Of a stretch of 64,000 bases of DNA, positions 11,052 through 22,152 are shown piece by piece. This DNA comes from Cheiracanthium punctorium (taxonomy: Eukaryota > Arthropoda > Arachnida > Araneae > Cheiracanthiidae). How positions within the stretch are numbered: position 1 is the stretch's first letter; every line of letters begins with the position of its first letter. The notes below the pieces were generated by a model. It had not been told where the DNA came from. It made no database searches and saw nothing but the letters and a program-made list of their open reading frames with translations. The position numbers and the translations under genes are program-made. The stretch is taken from assembly GCA_038373885.1 (NCBI GenBank), contig JAWZYV010001807.1:372001-436000 (forward strand), in the 5' to 3' direction.

Positions 11052-11517
11052 TCCTTTGAGGCGTAACCCTTTCCTAATGCTGAGAAAAGGGCAGCCATTA
11101 CCATCGCTCGACTTAACTACCAGCAAGATGGCGGACGATCGAAACGTTCATCTGTGCTCACAGCCAGCTGTCGTCAAAAAAGGGTCTCTAGATCTGTGGC
11201 ACGCGATGAACGTTTCGATCGTCCACCATCTTGCTGGTAGTTAAGTCGAGCGATTGCAACAGCTGCCCTTTTTTCAGCATTGGGTAATATCTCCAGCTGT
11301 TCTCGCATCCTTCCATTTTTCAGCAGATGTCAGTGCTGTTAAAAATAATCGTGATTTTTTTTTACGAGAAATGACGTGCTAAAAAGTAAAGGATTCTCGT
11401 GGAGCTATGTCACCCGCAACTATTTTTTATAGAAATGAAATCTATTCTTCGTGCTTGTCAACAGTCAAAACGTCAGAGTTTGGTGTTCCCAGAGCTAGAA
11501 CACTGCGCGTTAAAGTG
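11052..11517 (+). mobile_element. TTAA foldback element copy 2 (subfamily I)
   Basis: TTAA at 11048-11051 and 11518-11521. The left end TCCTTTGAGGCG leads into a shortened arm with CCAGCAAGATGGCGGACG. The inverted arm (about 11155-11280) follows, then the unique third (ATCTCCAGCTGTTCTCGC) and the ACGCG end. The subterminal hairpin is damaged (GTTCTA-GCTCT-GGGAAC read inward). The left arm lost its inner part, so the foldback is asymmetric. Confidence 0.85.
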
Positions 11518-11521
11518 TTAA

Positions 11522-11774
11522 CGATTTTACAATAGTTTCAAAAAACAGATTACAGGAAGAATTCATATAAAATTTCGACACCCTTTATCAAGTGTTCCAT
11601 TTTTCAAATAATTCATGTTTTAGTTTAGAAATATGAGTAGCTAAATATTACATAGAAACATAATATTATCCAAAGGAAGCATTTTCGTATGTGTTGTATG
11701 ATGATTAACTGAATAAACTAAAGTAATGATTATTGTTCTAGAGTATTCATCTTGAAGTATTCCGTGAAACGCTA
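11522..11774. other. AT-rich sequence, nothing recognised
   Basis: No gene, termini or RNA signature seen. Confidence 0.35.
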
Positions 11775-11920
11775 TTAGGGAATGCAATCCCGCACTGTTT
11801 TTCGTTTCGCGGGATATCCGGATTGAGATTTCTTGATACCGTGGGACCTCGCGAAATCCCTAGACATAGTCCCATAGTCACGATATTGTCTTCCCGCGGG
11901 ATCGGGATTGCATTCTCTAA
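11775..11920. mobile_element. Short MITE with GGGAATGCAATCCCG termini
   Basis: TTAGGGAATGCAATCCCG at the left is inverted at the right as CGGGATTGCATTCTCTAA with one mismatch. If TA is the duplicated target, the element is 11778-11917. The GC-rich centre includes GCGGGATATCC and CCCGCGGGATCGGG. The superfamily is uncertain (TA-type DNA transposon). Confidence 0.65.
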
Positions 11921-12045
11921 ATGCCATCCACGTGTACTTTCAGAATTTATTAAAATAGTTTTGGATTTACGGAAAACAATTCACGCCATTAAAATTAACC
12001 GAGACCAGTTTTCTTAAAACATTAATAAAAAGAAAGGGAATTATA

Positions 12046-12490
12046 CAGGGTGAATCTAAACTCTTCGGCGAAACTTTAAGGGTTGATAGGGCACACAATG
12101 AGGAATCGTAATCACATAGCAATCTGGGGTGAAAAACTCAGTTTTAACTTACCCGCAAATAATCACTTTTGGAAAAGCATTGAAGTGTCCGTCTAATTTC
12201 TTAACCAAGTTTCATCAACAATAGGCTCGCCTCCAAAAATTTCATCCATGAAATAAAATAGAATTTTTAAACTACCCATTTTAGTCTTCTGTTTTCGGAG
12301 AAAAATACATTGGTTTCTGACGAAACAATGGCCGGAAAGCGCACTATTGTTTCGGCACTTTTTTCCGAAGTGATTATTAACAGCTACACGAAGACGACGT
12401 TGCCGACCCCACATTGCTATGTGATTCTGATTCCTTGTTATGTGCCCTATCACCCCTTAATGTTTTGCCCAAGAGTTCAGATTCACCCTG
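12046..12490. mobile_element. MITE with about 90-bp and longer terminal inverted repeats
   Basis: The left terminus CAGGGTGAATCTAAACTCTT is mirrored at the right (AAGAGTTCAGATTCACCCTG). Similarity continues inward through GATAGGGCACA and AATCACATAGCAAT. A looser inner pair near AATAATCACTT extends it. The left flank is TA, the right flank is CA. It is non-coding and looks like a Tc1/mariner-dependent foldback. Confidence 0.75.
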
Positions 12491-12648
12491 CATGTATCTT
12501 TGAGGTGACACATATTTACGCTTCTTCAAGAGAAAAGTACTCAACAACTTCAAGGGAAAAATGCTCACAAAACAGTCGTGAATCATGAAAGAGTGTGCAT
12601 ATATGCAATATTCAGCAGGTTGTATCCTAAAAGAGTAGTGAATAACTA

Positions 12649-12842
12649 CAGTAGAAAGTGTTATTCAAGGTGACCACCCTCGGGAGTAACAAAACTGGTC
12701 CCTTTTTAGGTCATTTTTTAAAGACGGTTGGTCACATTACTAAGGTGGTAAAATATGGTATTGTAAAGTGAAATTGCACAAAAGAAGTCACTATACACAG
12801 GTGGTCTCTTCACCAAGGTGGTCATTTCAGCAGGTTCCACTG
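12649..12842. mobile_element. pogo/Tigger-like MITE
   Basis: Flanked by TA on both sides (12647-12648, 12843-12844). The right end read inward is CAGTGGAACCTGCTGAAATG, close to CAGTGGAACCTC termini known in pogo/Tigger elements. The left end is CAGTAGAAAGTG. Both arms contain GACCACC-type repeats. Non-coding. Confidence 0.65.
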
Positions 12843-12844
12843 TA

Positions 12845-13850
12845 TTTACTTTTATTCTTTCCAGTGAGTAGGTAAGTGTTGTGATACTGAAAAAGGAAGG
12901 ACCTTCTGCCTTCCGAAACATACGTCGGTTATTCTGCTTTTTAATGTGCAGTTATGTACGTTATATATTCTCCAGTATTTTTAAGCATTCCCAAAAATCC
13001 TTATTTAGGCACGAGCATGCATGAATTTTTAATTTATTTTAGGAATGTAATGGCAACATTAGATAATAGATTTTTAAAATAGAAACAGTTTGTTAGAAGA
13101 TTTGTTATGATAATATTGGATTAAAGCACAATATACCGTGTTAATAAATATTTCGTGTATATCATATTGTGTTTGCTATATTCATCATTTTCTTAACACA
13201 CGCCTTACAACGACTTAAATGATAATTCAACGTTAATGTGTCCCGTTAACGTTAATGTATGTAATAATGCAATGTATGGTAGTTTAAACAGAAGAAACTA
13301 CCTATTTTTTTGTTTTATTTTGTTTTGTTTCCGTTGTTTTAAGAAGCAATAGTACTTTTTTCTTTTTTTCAGAAACTAAAGCGTATAAAGCACAAATAAG
13401 TATCAAACTTTTAAAATCGACACATATTTCAGTAGTCCAACTGACTAAAAAACATTGTAAAGTAAACATCCAATTTACCCTCAACCATAATTTAGAATTG
13501 AATTTATATGGACGTACTAGATTTTATTAGGAACCCCAGAAACTTAATGCTGGCACGAAAATAGCTTCGCAAACACAAGCTCACAAATGTCTAGGAAATC
13601 CCGAGTATATTCTAGGTAAACATATGGAGTATGCATGAATAAATAGCCTTGCAAGACGTAGGATGATTTCAAAATTTGTTTATTCTAGCATAAATGAATA
13701 AATTTCAAATGTTCTACACAGCTTGAAATTCGAAAACTTTGAAATTACATGTCAACATTGTATTTACTTGCATATTTTTATCTCCATACGTCTTGTACAT
13801 ATTCGAATGTTGCTTTTTCGTGCTAGCTAGTACTACATTTTGCTATTCGC
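12845..13850. other. AT-rich sequence, nothing recognised
   Basis: Short open frames only. No domain, termini or RNA signature seen on either strand. Confidence 0.4.
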
Positions 13851-14062
13851 TGACCAGTAGCAAAGTGGATAAGACACTGAACACTGTTAAATGACTGAAG
13901 TTTGAAGGTCCAGGATTCTGGCCTATCATTCGGCTATCGATCTAACATTTCAGACGGTTTTTTCCAGGTTTCAACGCGTGTACGCGTTAAAACCCCTTAT
14001 GAATCTCCGCCCAAGGCATTCTCTCCTTAGGCAGATAGCCCTCGTTTAGTTTTGCGATAGCC
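13851..14062 (+). mobile_element. tRNA-derived SINE, copy 1
   Basis: The head TAGCAAAGTGGATAAGACACTGA resembles a tRNA A box, with AGGTCCAGGATTC in the B-box position about 40 bases on. The body (CCAGGTTTCAACG, CTCCGCCCAAGGCA, GCAGATAGCCC) matches copies at 19152-19390, 20876-21096 and 58111-58345. SINEs of this kind are RNA polymerase III transcribed and depend on LINE machinery. Confidence 0.7.
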
Positions 14063-14562
14063 GCATATCAACCAATCTGCTTGCAATCGTTCTGGCAGAA
14101 TTTGAATTCCATTCCTGGAAAACGATATGTTTATCAAAGCTATCCAAGTGTCAACCCATTTCATAAGAATGGAAAAACGGCAGAGTCACCAGAACATGCC
14201 CTGTCTATCGGTATTAGTGGAAAGCGGAAGATGCAATGTCCGACAAACGCGGCGGATGGTGCAAGACTTAATAGAGCAAGAGCCAGCGACCGCCAGACCT
14301 TCGTCATAGTATAAAAGCTGAAACTTTCTCTGTGCATACCCCCCAACAGAGGTAGGAACCATCGGCCACTATAAAGTTTGGATGATCGTGGCTTTGGCAG
14401 GTAATATTCGTCTCAAACACATCATTTGTAGTTGACAGTGATACACCGTTATGATTTCCGGTCTGTTTTAACCATCTGTTGGAGAATAGACAAAATTTAA
14501 TGTATGGTCCTGTTTATAAAAAACATTTAGTACTGTGAAAACATGTTCTGGTTAATTCTTAC
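14063..14562. other. Intergenic sequence, nothing recognised
   Basis: Moderately GC-rich around 14200-14300 with overlapping 60-77 codon frames on both strands, none matching a family I know. No termini found. Confidence 0.35.
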
Positions 14563-14697
14563 TTTACGGTGCTTCTTGGCGCCTTTTCAAAAATCGCCAA
14601 TTTGGCGCGTTTTCTCGTCTTGTCTCAGGAAACAAATAATAGTCGCCAAGGTTACCACATTAAACTTCTTATCGTCTCGTTGGCTAAGCACCGTAAA
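14563..14697. mobile_element. Short inverted-repeat element
   Basis: TTTACGGTGCTT at the left is mirrored by AAGCACCGTAAA at the right, a perfect 12-bp TIR. The interior has CGCCAATTTGGCG. It is related in style to the GCCAAATTTGGCG array near 21.6 kb. Confidence 0.55.
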
Positions 14698-15192
14698 CTA
14701 GGAATCAACTCATGTTCTCGCTTGAAGTCTTAAATGACCGTACGAAGGACGGGCACATAACCTTCTGGACATTTAAAGACTAAACGGGAGAAGGAATATT
14801 GGACACAGTATGAGCATCTTTACCGTTTCACCTTTGGTAACTTGGAAGTGAATGGATTAAACATGAAGTTAAGTTCAGAAATTAAACCATTGAATTTTTA
14901 CTATAAAAAATTCTGCTTACACAATTGAATGTGGGTAGTTTTTAAAAATGTAATTAATAAGAAATTTTGATAAAATCAATAATAAATACAGAAAATCAGC
15001 TCTAAATAAGATATGCAACAATTAAAGAAGAAAAAAATATTTATGATTTATGGGAGTATGTTTCGAGATATTATCCCTTGCCTGTGGAATATGTTTCAGA
15101 CAAACGTGCCAAAAATGGAAAAAAAATTCTCTTTAATTTTGTTCGTGTGTAGCATTTGTAATGGATAGCCAACTCCATTAGACTGCCCCACT
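14698..15192. other. AT-rich sequence, nothing recognised
   Basis: No gene or paired termini seen. Confidence 0.35.
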
Positions 15193-15240
15193 GCGCCAGT
15201 ACTGGAATGCCCCACAGGTCGGGCATTCCTGTACTGGCGC
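15193..15240. repeat. 20-bp-stem hairpin
   Basis: GCGCCAGTACTGGAATGCCC (15193-15212) and its inverted partner at 15221-15240 differ at one position, with an 8-base loop. It is GC-rich against an AT-rich background. It could be a MITE tip or a hairpin transcript; nothing favours a specific role. Confidence 0.7.
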
Positions 15241-15800
15241 AATTGTGTTACCCGAGATGAGTTCGGGCTTCACAGGCAAGGGATTAGAATAACTATGAGC
15301 ATGTAAGTTCAACCATGTTAGCATGTTGGTGTTCTACCCACCCCAGACGAACCTGACAATTCAGCTGAGTTTCTGCATCCTAAACAGCACAAACATGCTC
15401 TCTGAACTATCGTCCCAAAAAAGTTCAGTGACGTTCTCTGAACGTCTATTAAAGTTCAAAGAACGTGTGTGTGATGCCTCTGAACAGTTTTGTATTCTTG
15501 CTCATGTAAGTTATATCTGCAGCGTAATTACTCAAGGAAAACTTCTTATAATCCTAGTTATATCTTTAAAAAAGAACACCCGAAGACATCCCAAAACAAA
15601 TATGACAACAGCATACACATATATCCTCGATTATCGTAATTTCAAGTTACACGGTTATTCAAATATCAAAACCAGTATCTTATGTTTTAAAAAAAGAAAA
15701 ACATGAGAGAAAATTCTGTTCTTTTAATTAAAAAAAAATCAATTTTAACTTTTTAAATAAACTTTTAATTGACAGTAATTTACAAGTCAGACTTTTCTTA
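15241..15800. other. AT-rich sequence; unsupported 127-codon frame
   Basis: The frame 15323-15706 on plus is the longest here but is compositionally unremarkable and matches no family. Near 15395-15485 the words CTCTGAAC and GTTCA recur in both orientations. Confidence 0.35.
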
Positions 15801-15956
15801 TCGTATATCTCGGTATATAACACGGACTTCGAAAAATTACCTAAATTTTTCGTGTGCGTGTTATACACCGAATAAAAATTCAGAATATAAAATATAAAAT
15901 ACATTGCTTAACATAGCCTAAATTCAATGAAGCGTGTTATACGCCGGGATATACGA
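15801..15956. mobile_element. TA-flanked MITE with TCGTATATCTCGG termini
   Basis: TA flanks both sides (15799-15800, 15957-15958). The left TCGTATATCTCGGTATATAA is mirrored by the right end GTTATACGCCGGGATATACGA with a few mismatches. Non-coding, 156 bp. Confidence 0.7.
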
Positions 15957-16059
15957 TAGATTTAATAATGCAGTACTCAAAAACCTTAAAAATTTAGAAA
16001 ACTATGAAGTCTAAAAACATGTTTTGATGTATCAGACTTATTTCAATTTATTAACATTC

Positions 16060-16353
16060 ATAAGCTCTCGTCGGGTTGGTAATTAATCTTCCATTGGAAT
16101 TCAAGCCTTGCGAAATTTGTGGCGTCATTTTACTCTTAGTTAATGCAGTTAATTTTCGAACGCATTCTCTGGAAAGACGCAGTCAGTGAGACGCGGAGTG
16201 CTACAAAGATTGTTGAAGTGCTATTTTGCAAGAATAATAGACTTTTAAGTGAGTAAAACGGAAACAGAAATTCGAAACATGATTGGAGAGGCTAGAGAAT
16301 TCATAAATGGACTAACTAGCCGTGTTTGAGGCATTCAGTTGCGCATTGTTTAA
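16060..16353 (+). repeat. Family D repeat, copy 1 (left part)
   Basis: Shared landmarks with copies near 18.3, 23.5 and 27.1 kb are GGAGTGCTACAAAGATTGTT, AATAGACTTTTAAGT, GGAAACAGAAATTCGAAAC, GAGGC, ATTCATAA and TAGCCGTGTTT. TTAA element copy 3 interrupts it at GCGCATTGTT; the remainder (AAGAGTTGAATAGATGA) resumes at 16811. I do not recognise the family. Confidence 0.6.
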
Positions 16354-16808
16354 CCCTTTGAGGCGCAACCCTTTTCCAATGCTGAAAAAAGGGCAGCCGT
16401 TGCCATCGCTCGACTTAACTACCAGCAAGATGGCGGACGATCGAAAATTTCATCGCGTGCCACAGATCTAGAGACCCTTTTTTTGACTGTGCGCAGCTGG
16501 CCGATCTAGAGACCCTTTTTTCACAACAGCTGGCTGTGCCGCACAGCCAGCTGTCGTCAAAAAAGGGTCTCTAGATCTGTGGCACGCGATGAACGTTTCG
16601 ATCGTCCGCAATCTTGCTGGTAGTTAAGTCGAGCGATGGCAACGGCTGTCCTTTTTTCAGCATTGGGCGTGCTAAAAAGTAAAGGATTCTCGTGGAGCTA
16701 TGTCACCCGCAACTATTTTTATAGAAATCAAATCTATTCTTCGTGACTGGCAAGATTCAAAACGTCAGAGTTTGGTGTTCCCAGAGCGGAACACTGCGCG
16801 TTAAAGGG
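16354..16808 (+). mobile_element. TTAA foldback element copy 3 (subfamily I)
   Basis: TTAA at 16350-16353 and 16809-16812. CCCTTTGAGGCGCAACCC begins the left arm. The centre has a duplicated fragment (GATCTAGAGACCCTTTTTT occurs twice, near 16465 and 16504) before the mirror arm starts at GCACAGCCAGCTG. Of the unique third, the part that usually follows CAGCATTGGG is lost: the element jumps to CGTGCTAAAAAGTAAAGG. Confidence 0.88.
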
Positions 16809-16812
16809 TTAA

Positions 16813-17612
16813 GAGTTGAATAGATGACTTTTAGCTGAATCCCATTAAAATTCAATGGGGAAAATTGAAATTCAACAAAAATTTAACTATTATTTGTAAA
16901 TAAATTACCAAAATGCACTCGCAATTTAAGAAGCGCATTTTGTTTTGTTGAACATTCTTGTTGTTCTTTCAAATCACTCTGACTAACCTCATTATGGCTC
17001 CGAATCTATGGCTCCGAATCATATGGGACGGCGATGGACGAAATTAAGCGGCTTCATTTTATTGAGCCCCAGTGAGAAGAAGACTGACTTATATCTCAGT
17101 GGTCTCCTTATTTTTTATCAATTACGGATCACAAACCTGCACCTGGATTGGCACCCCCCGGAAGTATCGTCTCAACGTGGAGAACACTGAATCCACGACC
17201 AGATTTAACGTGTACCTGCTCCCGTTATCGTCCCACATGAGTCCAGACGAGGGATATGAATCCCCCCCCCCCCAAGCGCTGACCTAGGTCGGCGACGCAT
17301 CACTTTCCGTGTTCATATGGAAACGGAGCTTTGCGGCTACGACACTGCGGTACTGAAAATATTTTAACATTCTTTTAAAATTTCTTTAAATTCTCAAATG
17401 GCAATGAAAGCACCAAGTAGAATTATCAACAAAACATTATAACAGTTTGTCCAATTTTGGGTACGTAAATGTACGTAACATAATCTATTTTCGGGAGAAA
17501 AAATGTTTCATAAAAAGCAAAAGATTGTCTCTTTTGATGAAACAAATACCATTTTTAAAGAAAGGAAACACTTTCGAGCAGTTTACATTTCACAGTGAAC
17601 TTAAATATATAT
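16813..17612. other. Remainder of family D copy 1, then unassigned sequence
   Basis: 16813-16860 continues repeat D. 17000-17330 is relatively GC-rich with a C homopolymer at about 17260-17270 and overlapping 60-71 codon frames that match nothing I know. Nothing else seen. Confidence 0.35.
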
Positions 17613-18114
17613 TGTTATGAGATATTCACAGTGAGTGTATGTTAATTGTCCAGCAAACTCAAAAAGCGAATATAACAATTTATTCGGCAGATCGAAGTTC
17701 CACTATCTCACAAAAATACAGAATTTAGTAACACATACAACTGCAAACGATTAACTGTCACAGCAATAACACTATTTAAATCGCAACATCAATCGTTTGG
17801 CTCTACTCTCTATCCGCTGTCTATCACACTGAACTCGACAGTAAGAGAAACAGTCGGTTTATAGATTTCCACGCAGGACGTGACGTCATAAAGGTGGTTA
17901 TATCATATTTCTTGATTTTTCTCGTAACTTCTATCCTAATTGAGATACAGCCGAAATTCCATTACTTCCGAGAACTTTCCTTTTGTTGCCAAAGTCGCCA
18001 AAACGATCGCCAAGTGTTGCCAATCTCAAGGGGTCACATACTCAGAATGCCTGCACAACTTCCTTTTCACCAACGCACATTAATGCGGAAAAACCACATT
18101 ATAATTTTGTTACA
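17613..18114 (-). mobile_element. Solo LTR, copy B
   Basis: 502 bp running TGTTATGA ... GTTACA on plus, with ATAT directly duplicated at 17609-17612 and 18115-18118. Read on minus it begins TGTAACAAAATT and ends CTCATAACA, with a TATA-like TCTATAAACC and an AATAAA signal near the end, matching copy A at 3120-3720. TG...CA ends with a 4-6 bp duplication are established LTR-retrotransposon features. No internal domain is adjacent, so it is a solo LTR. Confidence 0.75.
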
Positions 18115-18279
18115 ATATTATGCAGTACTGTGAAATCTATATAATTAGCTGAAACATGGGGGATGCCTGAAAATACATTTTGATGTAACAAATTTTTCAC
18201 GTATTTAAATGCTTGTGTTCTGAGAGAAAGATAATTAAATTCAAGATTCCACTTTAAGTTCTCGATTGATATTTACTAG

Positions 18280-18542
18280 GAAGTGAAATGTTACTAAATC
18301 CGTGATGCGAAAAAAACGAATTCACTCTACTCAATACTTCATTTCGGTTCGTTCCGTAATTGCTTCTGGAGAAGGAAAAGAGGATATAAACCGGATGTAA
18401 TTCATGGAAATTCTACAAGGATTGTTAATGCGCCGTTTAACAAGAGCAATAGACTTTTAAGTTAATAAGGCGGAAACAGAAATTCAAAACACGGCTGAGA
18501 GGCGAGGAATTAAGTCAAGTAGCCGTGTTTGAAGTTATTTAA
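18280..18542 (+). repeat. Family D repeat, copy 2
   Basis: Shares ATAAACCGGATGTAATTCATGG, ACAAGGATTGTTAA, AATAGACTTTTAAGTTAATA, GGAAACAGAAATTCAAAAC and TAGCCGTGTTTG with copies 1, 3 and 5. It is interrupted by TTAA element copy 4 and resumes at about 18867 (ATGTTAAGAGTTGGAGAGATGA). Confidence 0.6.
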
Positions 18543-18862
18543 ACCTTTAAGGCGCGGTGTCCTCGCTGTGAGGACACAACATTTTGGATGTTTTGATTTA
18601 CGAAGAATAAATTTCGTTTCAGTGAAATACTTACGGAGAACACTTAGATAGACTGTACAATATCGAAAAAGTGCAATCGTTGCCACCGCATGATTCAACT
18701 ACCAGAAAGATGGCTGTCGATCGAATCGCCCACAGCGTCCCACGGAGCTAAGGAACCTTTTTGACAGAGGTGGCTGTGCGGTGCCGCACAGCCAGCTGCA
18801 GTTTTTCGATGACTTTTCGACTGAACTTTTTGGATAGTTGAAAATGGTTGCGCTTCAAAGGG
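18543..18862 (-). mobile_element. TTAA foldback element copy 4 (subfamily II)
   Basis: TTAA at 18539-18542; the right flank is TCAA (18863-18866), one change from TTAA. The ends ACCTTTAAGGCGCGG and TTGCGCTTCAAAGGG are family-like. The subterminal hairpin is GTCCTC-GCTGT-GAGGAC (18559-18575). The stem matches subfamily I by compensating changes. The arm reads ACTACCAGAAAGATGGCTGTC. Confidence 0.75.
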
Positions 18863-19151
18863 TCAAGCCATGAATTGATCAATGTTAAGAGTTGGAGAGA
18901 TGACAAAACGATCTAAAAAATATGAAACTTTTCAAATCCAAAATGAGGAGATGGTTTAATTGTAATCGTAATTTATGATATATGTATAAGAAAATCGATA
19001 TCAAAAAAGTTTTACAAAACTGCATGGATAAATAAATGCACATAGCAATGTAAGATGAACATCTTTTGGGTAAAATTAAAAAAATTGGAAGAACTACAAG
19101 GAATATTCATTCCGGATAAGCAAACATAGAGCAAATAGATAATTATTTTGG
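18863..19151. other. End of family D copy 2, then AT-rich sequence
   Basis: Nothing recognised beyond about 18910. Confidence 0.35.
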
Positions 19152-19390
19152 TTTGGTTTAGTAGTTAAAGCAATGCTACACTAAAGGGCTATCTACCTAA
19201 GTGGCAGATGCCTTGATCGGAGGACTTTTTAAAGAGATCTGACACCTATTCCCGTTACATCTGGAGAGAACCGCGCAAAAATCTAAATCGTTAGAACTAC
19301 AATCACGCGGTAGGTTAGAATCCTCGACCTTCACACTTCAGTCATCTACCAATGCTCAGTTTCTTATCCACTCGGCCATTTGGATGACGA
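19152..19390 (-). mobile_element. tRNA-derived SINE, copy 2
   Basis: Read on minus, the head is AAATGGCCGAGTGGATAAG, an excellent tRNA A box, followed by GAAGGTCGAGGATTCTAACC at the B-box site. The body has CTCCAGATGTAACGGGAAT and GGTAGATAGCCC. It lies 12 bases left of TTAA element copy 5. Confidence 0.8.
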
Positions 19391-19402
19391 ATCGATAGTT
19401 AA

Positions 19403-19858
19403 CCCTTTGAGGCGCAACCCTTTCCCAATGCTGCAAAAAGGGCAGCCGTTGCCATCGCTCGACTTAACTACCAGCAAGATGGCAGACGATCGAAACGTTC
19501 TTCGCGTGCACAGATCGTCAAAAAAGGGTCTCTAGATCTGTCGCACGCGATGAACGTTTCGATCGTCCGCCATCTTGCTGGTAGTTAAGTCGAGCGATGG
19601 CAACGGCTGCCCTTTTTGCAGCATTGGGCAATCTATCCAGCTGTTCTCGCATTCTTCCATTTTTCAGCAGATGTCAGTGCTGTTAAAAATAATCGTGACA
19701 ATTTTTTTGTGGCAAATGACGTGCTAAAAAGTAAAGTCTCGTGGAGTTATCTCACCCGCAACTATTTTTACAGAAATCAAATCTAATCTTCGTGACTGGC
19801 AACAGTCAAAACGTCCGCTTTTGGTGTTCCCAGAGCGGGAACACTGCGCGTTAAAAGG
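19403..19858 (+). mobile_element. TTAA foldback element copy 5 (subfamily I)
   Basis: TTAA at 19399-19402 and 19859-19862. CCCTTTGAGGCGCAACCC starts it. The two arms have lost their innermost part: the first arm goes from GCACAGATC directly to GTCAAAAAAGGG. The third third and the ACGCG end with its GTTCCC/GGGAAC hairpin are complete. Confidence 0.88.
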
Positions 19859-19862
19859 TTAA

Positions 19863-20620
19863 AGTGTTATAAATACATAGACAGTATTTAATCTTTGTAC
19901 GATAAAAAAATAAAGATTGGTATTTATTTCTCATCGTCTGAGGAAACTTTTACTCTATGAAAAAGAGTAAAAAATTGCACAGAATCCCATTTTATTAACT
20001 TTACCACAGCCAACTGAATAAAGACGCACAGAGAAACATAAATGCGGAAAAATTAAGCTCCATTGATTGAGTAGTTTTTATTAAACATAAGACTACCGTA
20101 ACACTTTTATGTTTCCAGAATTATCTTTTTTTTTATTTTATAAGCACTTTTATAAATATTTTACGTTTTCATATATAATTTATTATCTTTATTTTCTTTA
20201 TTTTTATATTTTTGTCTATAATACCAAAAATTTTAAATGTTAAAGGTAAAAACTTTTATGTTTTGTGCGCGTGTAAATAATGCGCGTGACTTGTGCAAGT
20301 GAATCTAATACACAGGCTATTTAAAAAATGAAAATATAGGTAGAAGGGACTCAAACATATTTTGTAATGGAAAAGCGATGCATAAATTTCGCGTTAAGAA
20401 TAATTCTTACACCATGGATTTTTACTGCTTTCAAATTTGAATAGATTCACTTTTGTACGAATTACACAACTTTTACAAAAAATATGCAATTTCTGACAGA
20501 GATTATACAAAGCGTTAAATCAGGTGACATGCATGTATAAGGGAACAAAACCAGGTCATGCTCACCAACGCGTCTAATTAGACACTCAGTTCTAACTTTG
20601 TGAAAATTAATATGGAACCT
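19863..20620. other. AT-rich sequence, nothing recognised
   Basis: No gene, paired termini or RNA signature seen. Confidence 0.4.
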
Positions 20621-20841
20621 AGGGAGAGATTCAAGTGAAACGCAAGTTCGTATGGAACGTTTTTCAGTCCACAGTTCGAAAGTTTTGGCACAATGCTTCC
20701 AATGAACAAACCTACTGCGCTATCACGTGAACAAAAGACGATTGGCTTGTTTCAGTTGAATAAGAAACATTGATATCTTTCTAAGTTCCCCCTGTTCGAC
20801 GCGGAAAAGGTTCGAATTGTGTTTCACTTGAATCTAGCCCT
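20621..20841. mobile_element. MITE with GATTCAAGTGAAAC termini
   Basis: AGGGAGAGATTCAAGTGAAA at the left is mirrored by GTTTCACTTGAATCTAGCCCT at the right. 221 bp, non-coding, no clear target duplication. Confidence 0.65.
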
Positions 20842-20875
20842 TAATAACACACATATGTAAAACTGTTTGCGTTGT

Positions 20876-21096
20876 TATAACAAAGCCCGGTATAGGCTAT
20901 CTGCTTTGGATGGGGATGCCTTGGTCATAGGACTTTCTAAGGAGTTCTAATGCATATTCACGTTACATCTGGAAAAAACTGACCAAAACTCCAGATGGTT
21001 AGAAAGGCAGCCACGCGATGGGCCCGTACCCGAACATTTCAAACTTCGGCCTTGAACCACGTTGTGTGTCTTTACCCACTCAGCCATATTGGAGTC
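20876..21096 (-). mobile_element. tRNA-derived SINE, copy 3
   Basis: Minus-strand head ATATGGCTGAGTGGGTAAAG, then a B-box-like TTCGGGTACGGGCC. The body TTCCAGATGTAACGTGAAT and CAGATAGCC agrees with the other copies. Confidence 0.75.
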
Positions 21097-21580
21097 ACAT
21101 GTATAAAAAAATCTGATGTGTCCAACACATGACTTCCTTGCACGTCCATTAGATCAAAAATATTTTCGACGCACTTCCTCTAAATTTATTTGTTTGAAAG
21201 AGATAAAATATCAATAATAGTAAGGTTTAGCGATTTCTAGCCAAATATTTCGATATCGCCAAGCTGAGTTCAATTTGAAAGATTTCCTTCTGACACTTTA
21301 TTTGGCGATATTTCACCAAAAGCCGACAAACTTGAGATAGTCAGCGAGATTTTGGGGATAGCCAAAGTAGTCATTGACCACAGACTTTCAATGAATTGAA
21401 TGCATCTATACACCTCAATGTATTCAAAGTCATTTGGCTCACCATATAAATAAATTCTCAGTCGATTGCTGTCAAAAAAGATATTGAAAACAGTTAGATA
21501 TTACAATAGTTCTAAATACAAAGTTAAAAAATCTACGGGTTAAAGTTTTAGAGTTATACAAAATAGGAAATAATTTTTGG

Positions 21581-21845
21581 CGCCAAATTTGGCGATATTT
21601 CGGCGAAACTCGTCAATGTCGACGACATTTGGCAAGATTTTAAGCATAAACCAAACAATGACAGATTATCGCCAAATTTGGCGATATTTCGCCAAAACTC
21701 GCCAAGAACGATGACAAATGGCGATACTTTGGGCATGGACCAAATGACTGACTATCGCCAAATTTGGCGATATTTCGCCAAAACTCGCCAAGGTCGAGGA
21801 CAGACAGCGAGATTTTGGGCATGTACCAAACAATGACTGTCTACA
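21581..21845. repeat. 86-89 bp tandem array of CGCCAAATTTGGCG units
   Basis: Units begin at 21581, 21670 and 21756. Each begins with the perfect palindrome CGCCAAATTTGGCG followed by ATATTTC and GCCAA. A diverged unit precedes the array near 21300. Confidence 0.85.
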
Positions 21846-22032
21846 GTTGTATTATAATGAAGATGTCCATAGACATTAAAGTACTGAAATTCTTTTCGGT
21901 GGTTCAGTAAATAATCTCTTTATTAGATTGGAACCAAAAATCGAGATGCACAACTATATGTTACAACAATCTTATATATGAAATTTCATAATAGTTTTTG
22001 AGATTCGAGAGTTAAATATGCACACACGTACA

Positions 22033-22062
22033 CCAAAAGTCGCCAAGCTTGGCGACTTTTGG
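22033..22062. repeat. 30-bp perfect palindrome
   Basis: CCAAAAGTCGCCAAG followed immediately by its exact reverse complement, with no spacer. It lies between the two tandem arrays and uses the same GCCAA word. Confidence 0.9.
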
Positions 22063-22152
22063 ATAGTTCTTGAGGGAGGCACGTGACCGTGGTCGGACCA
22101 TTACCTAACTTATGTGGTAGGACGGTATTGTGCTTGAAATGGATGAATGCCC

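Noticed and set aside
15323..15706. 127-codon open frame
   Set aside because: AT-rich low-complexity translation, no domain, no splice or promoter context, and the length is within chance for this composition.
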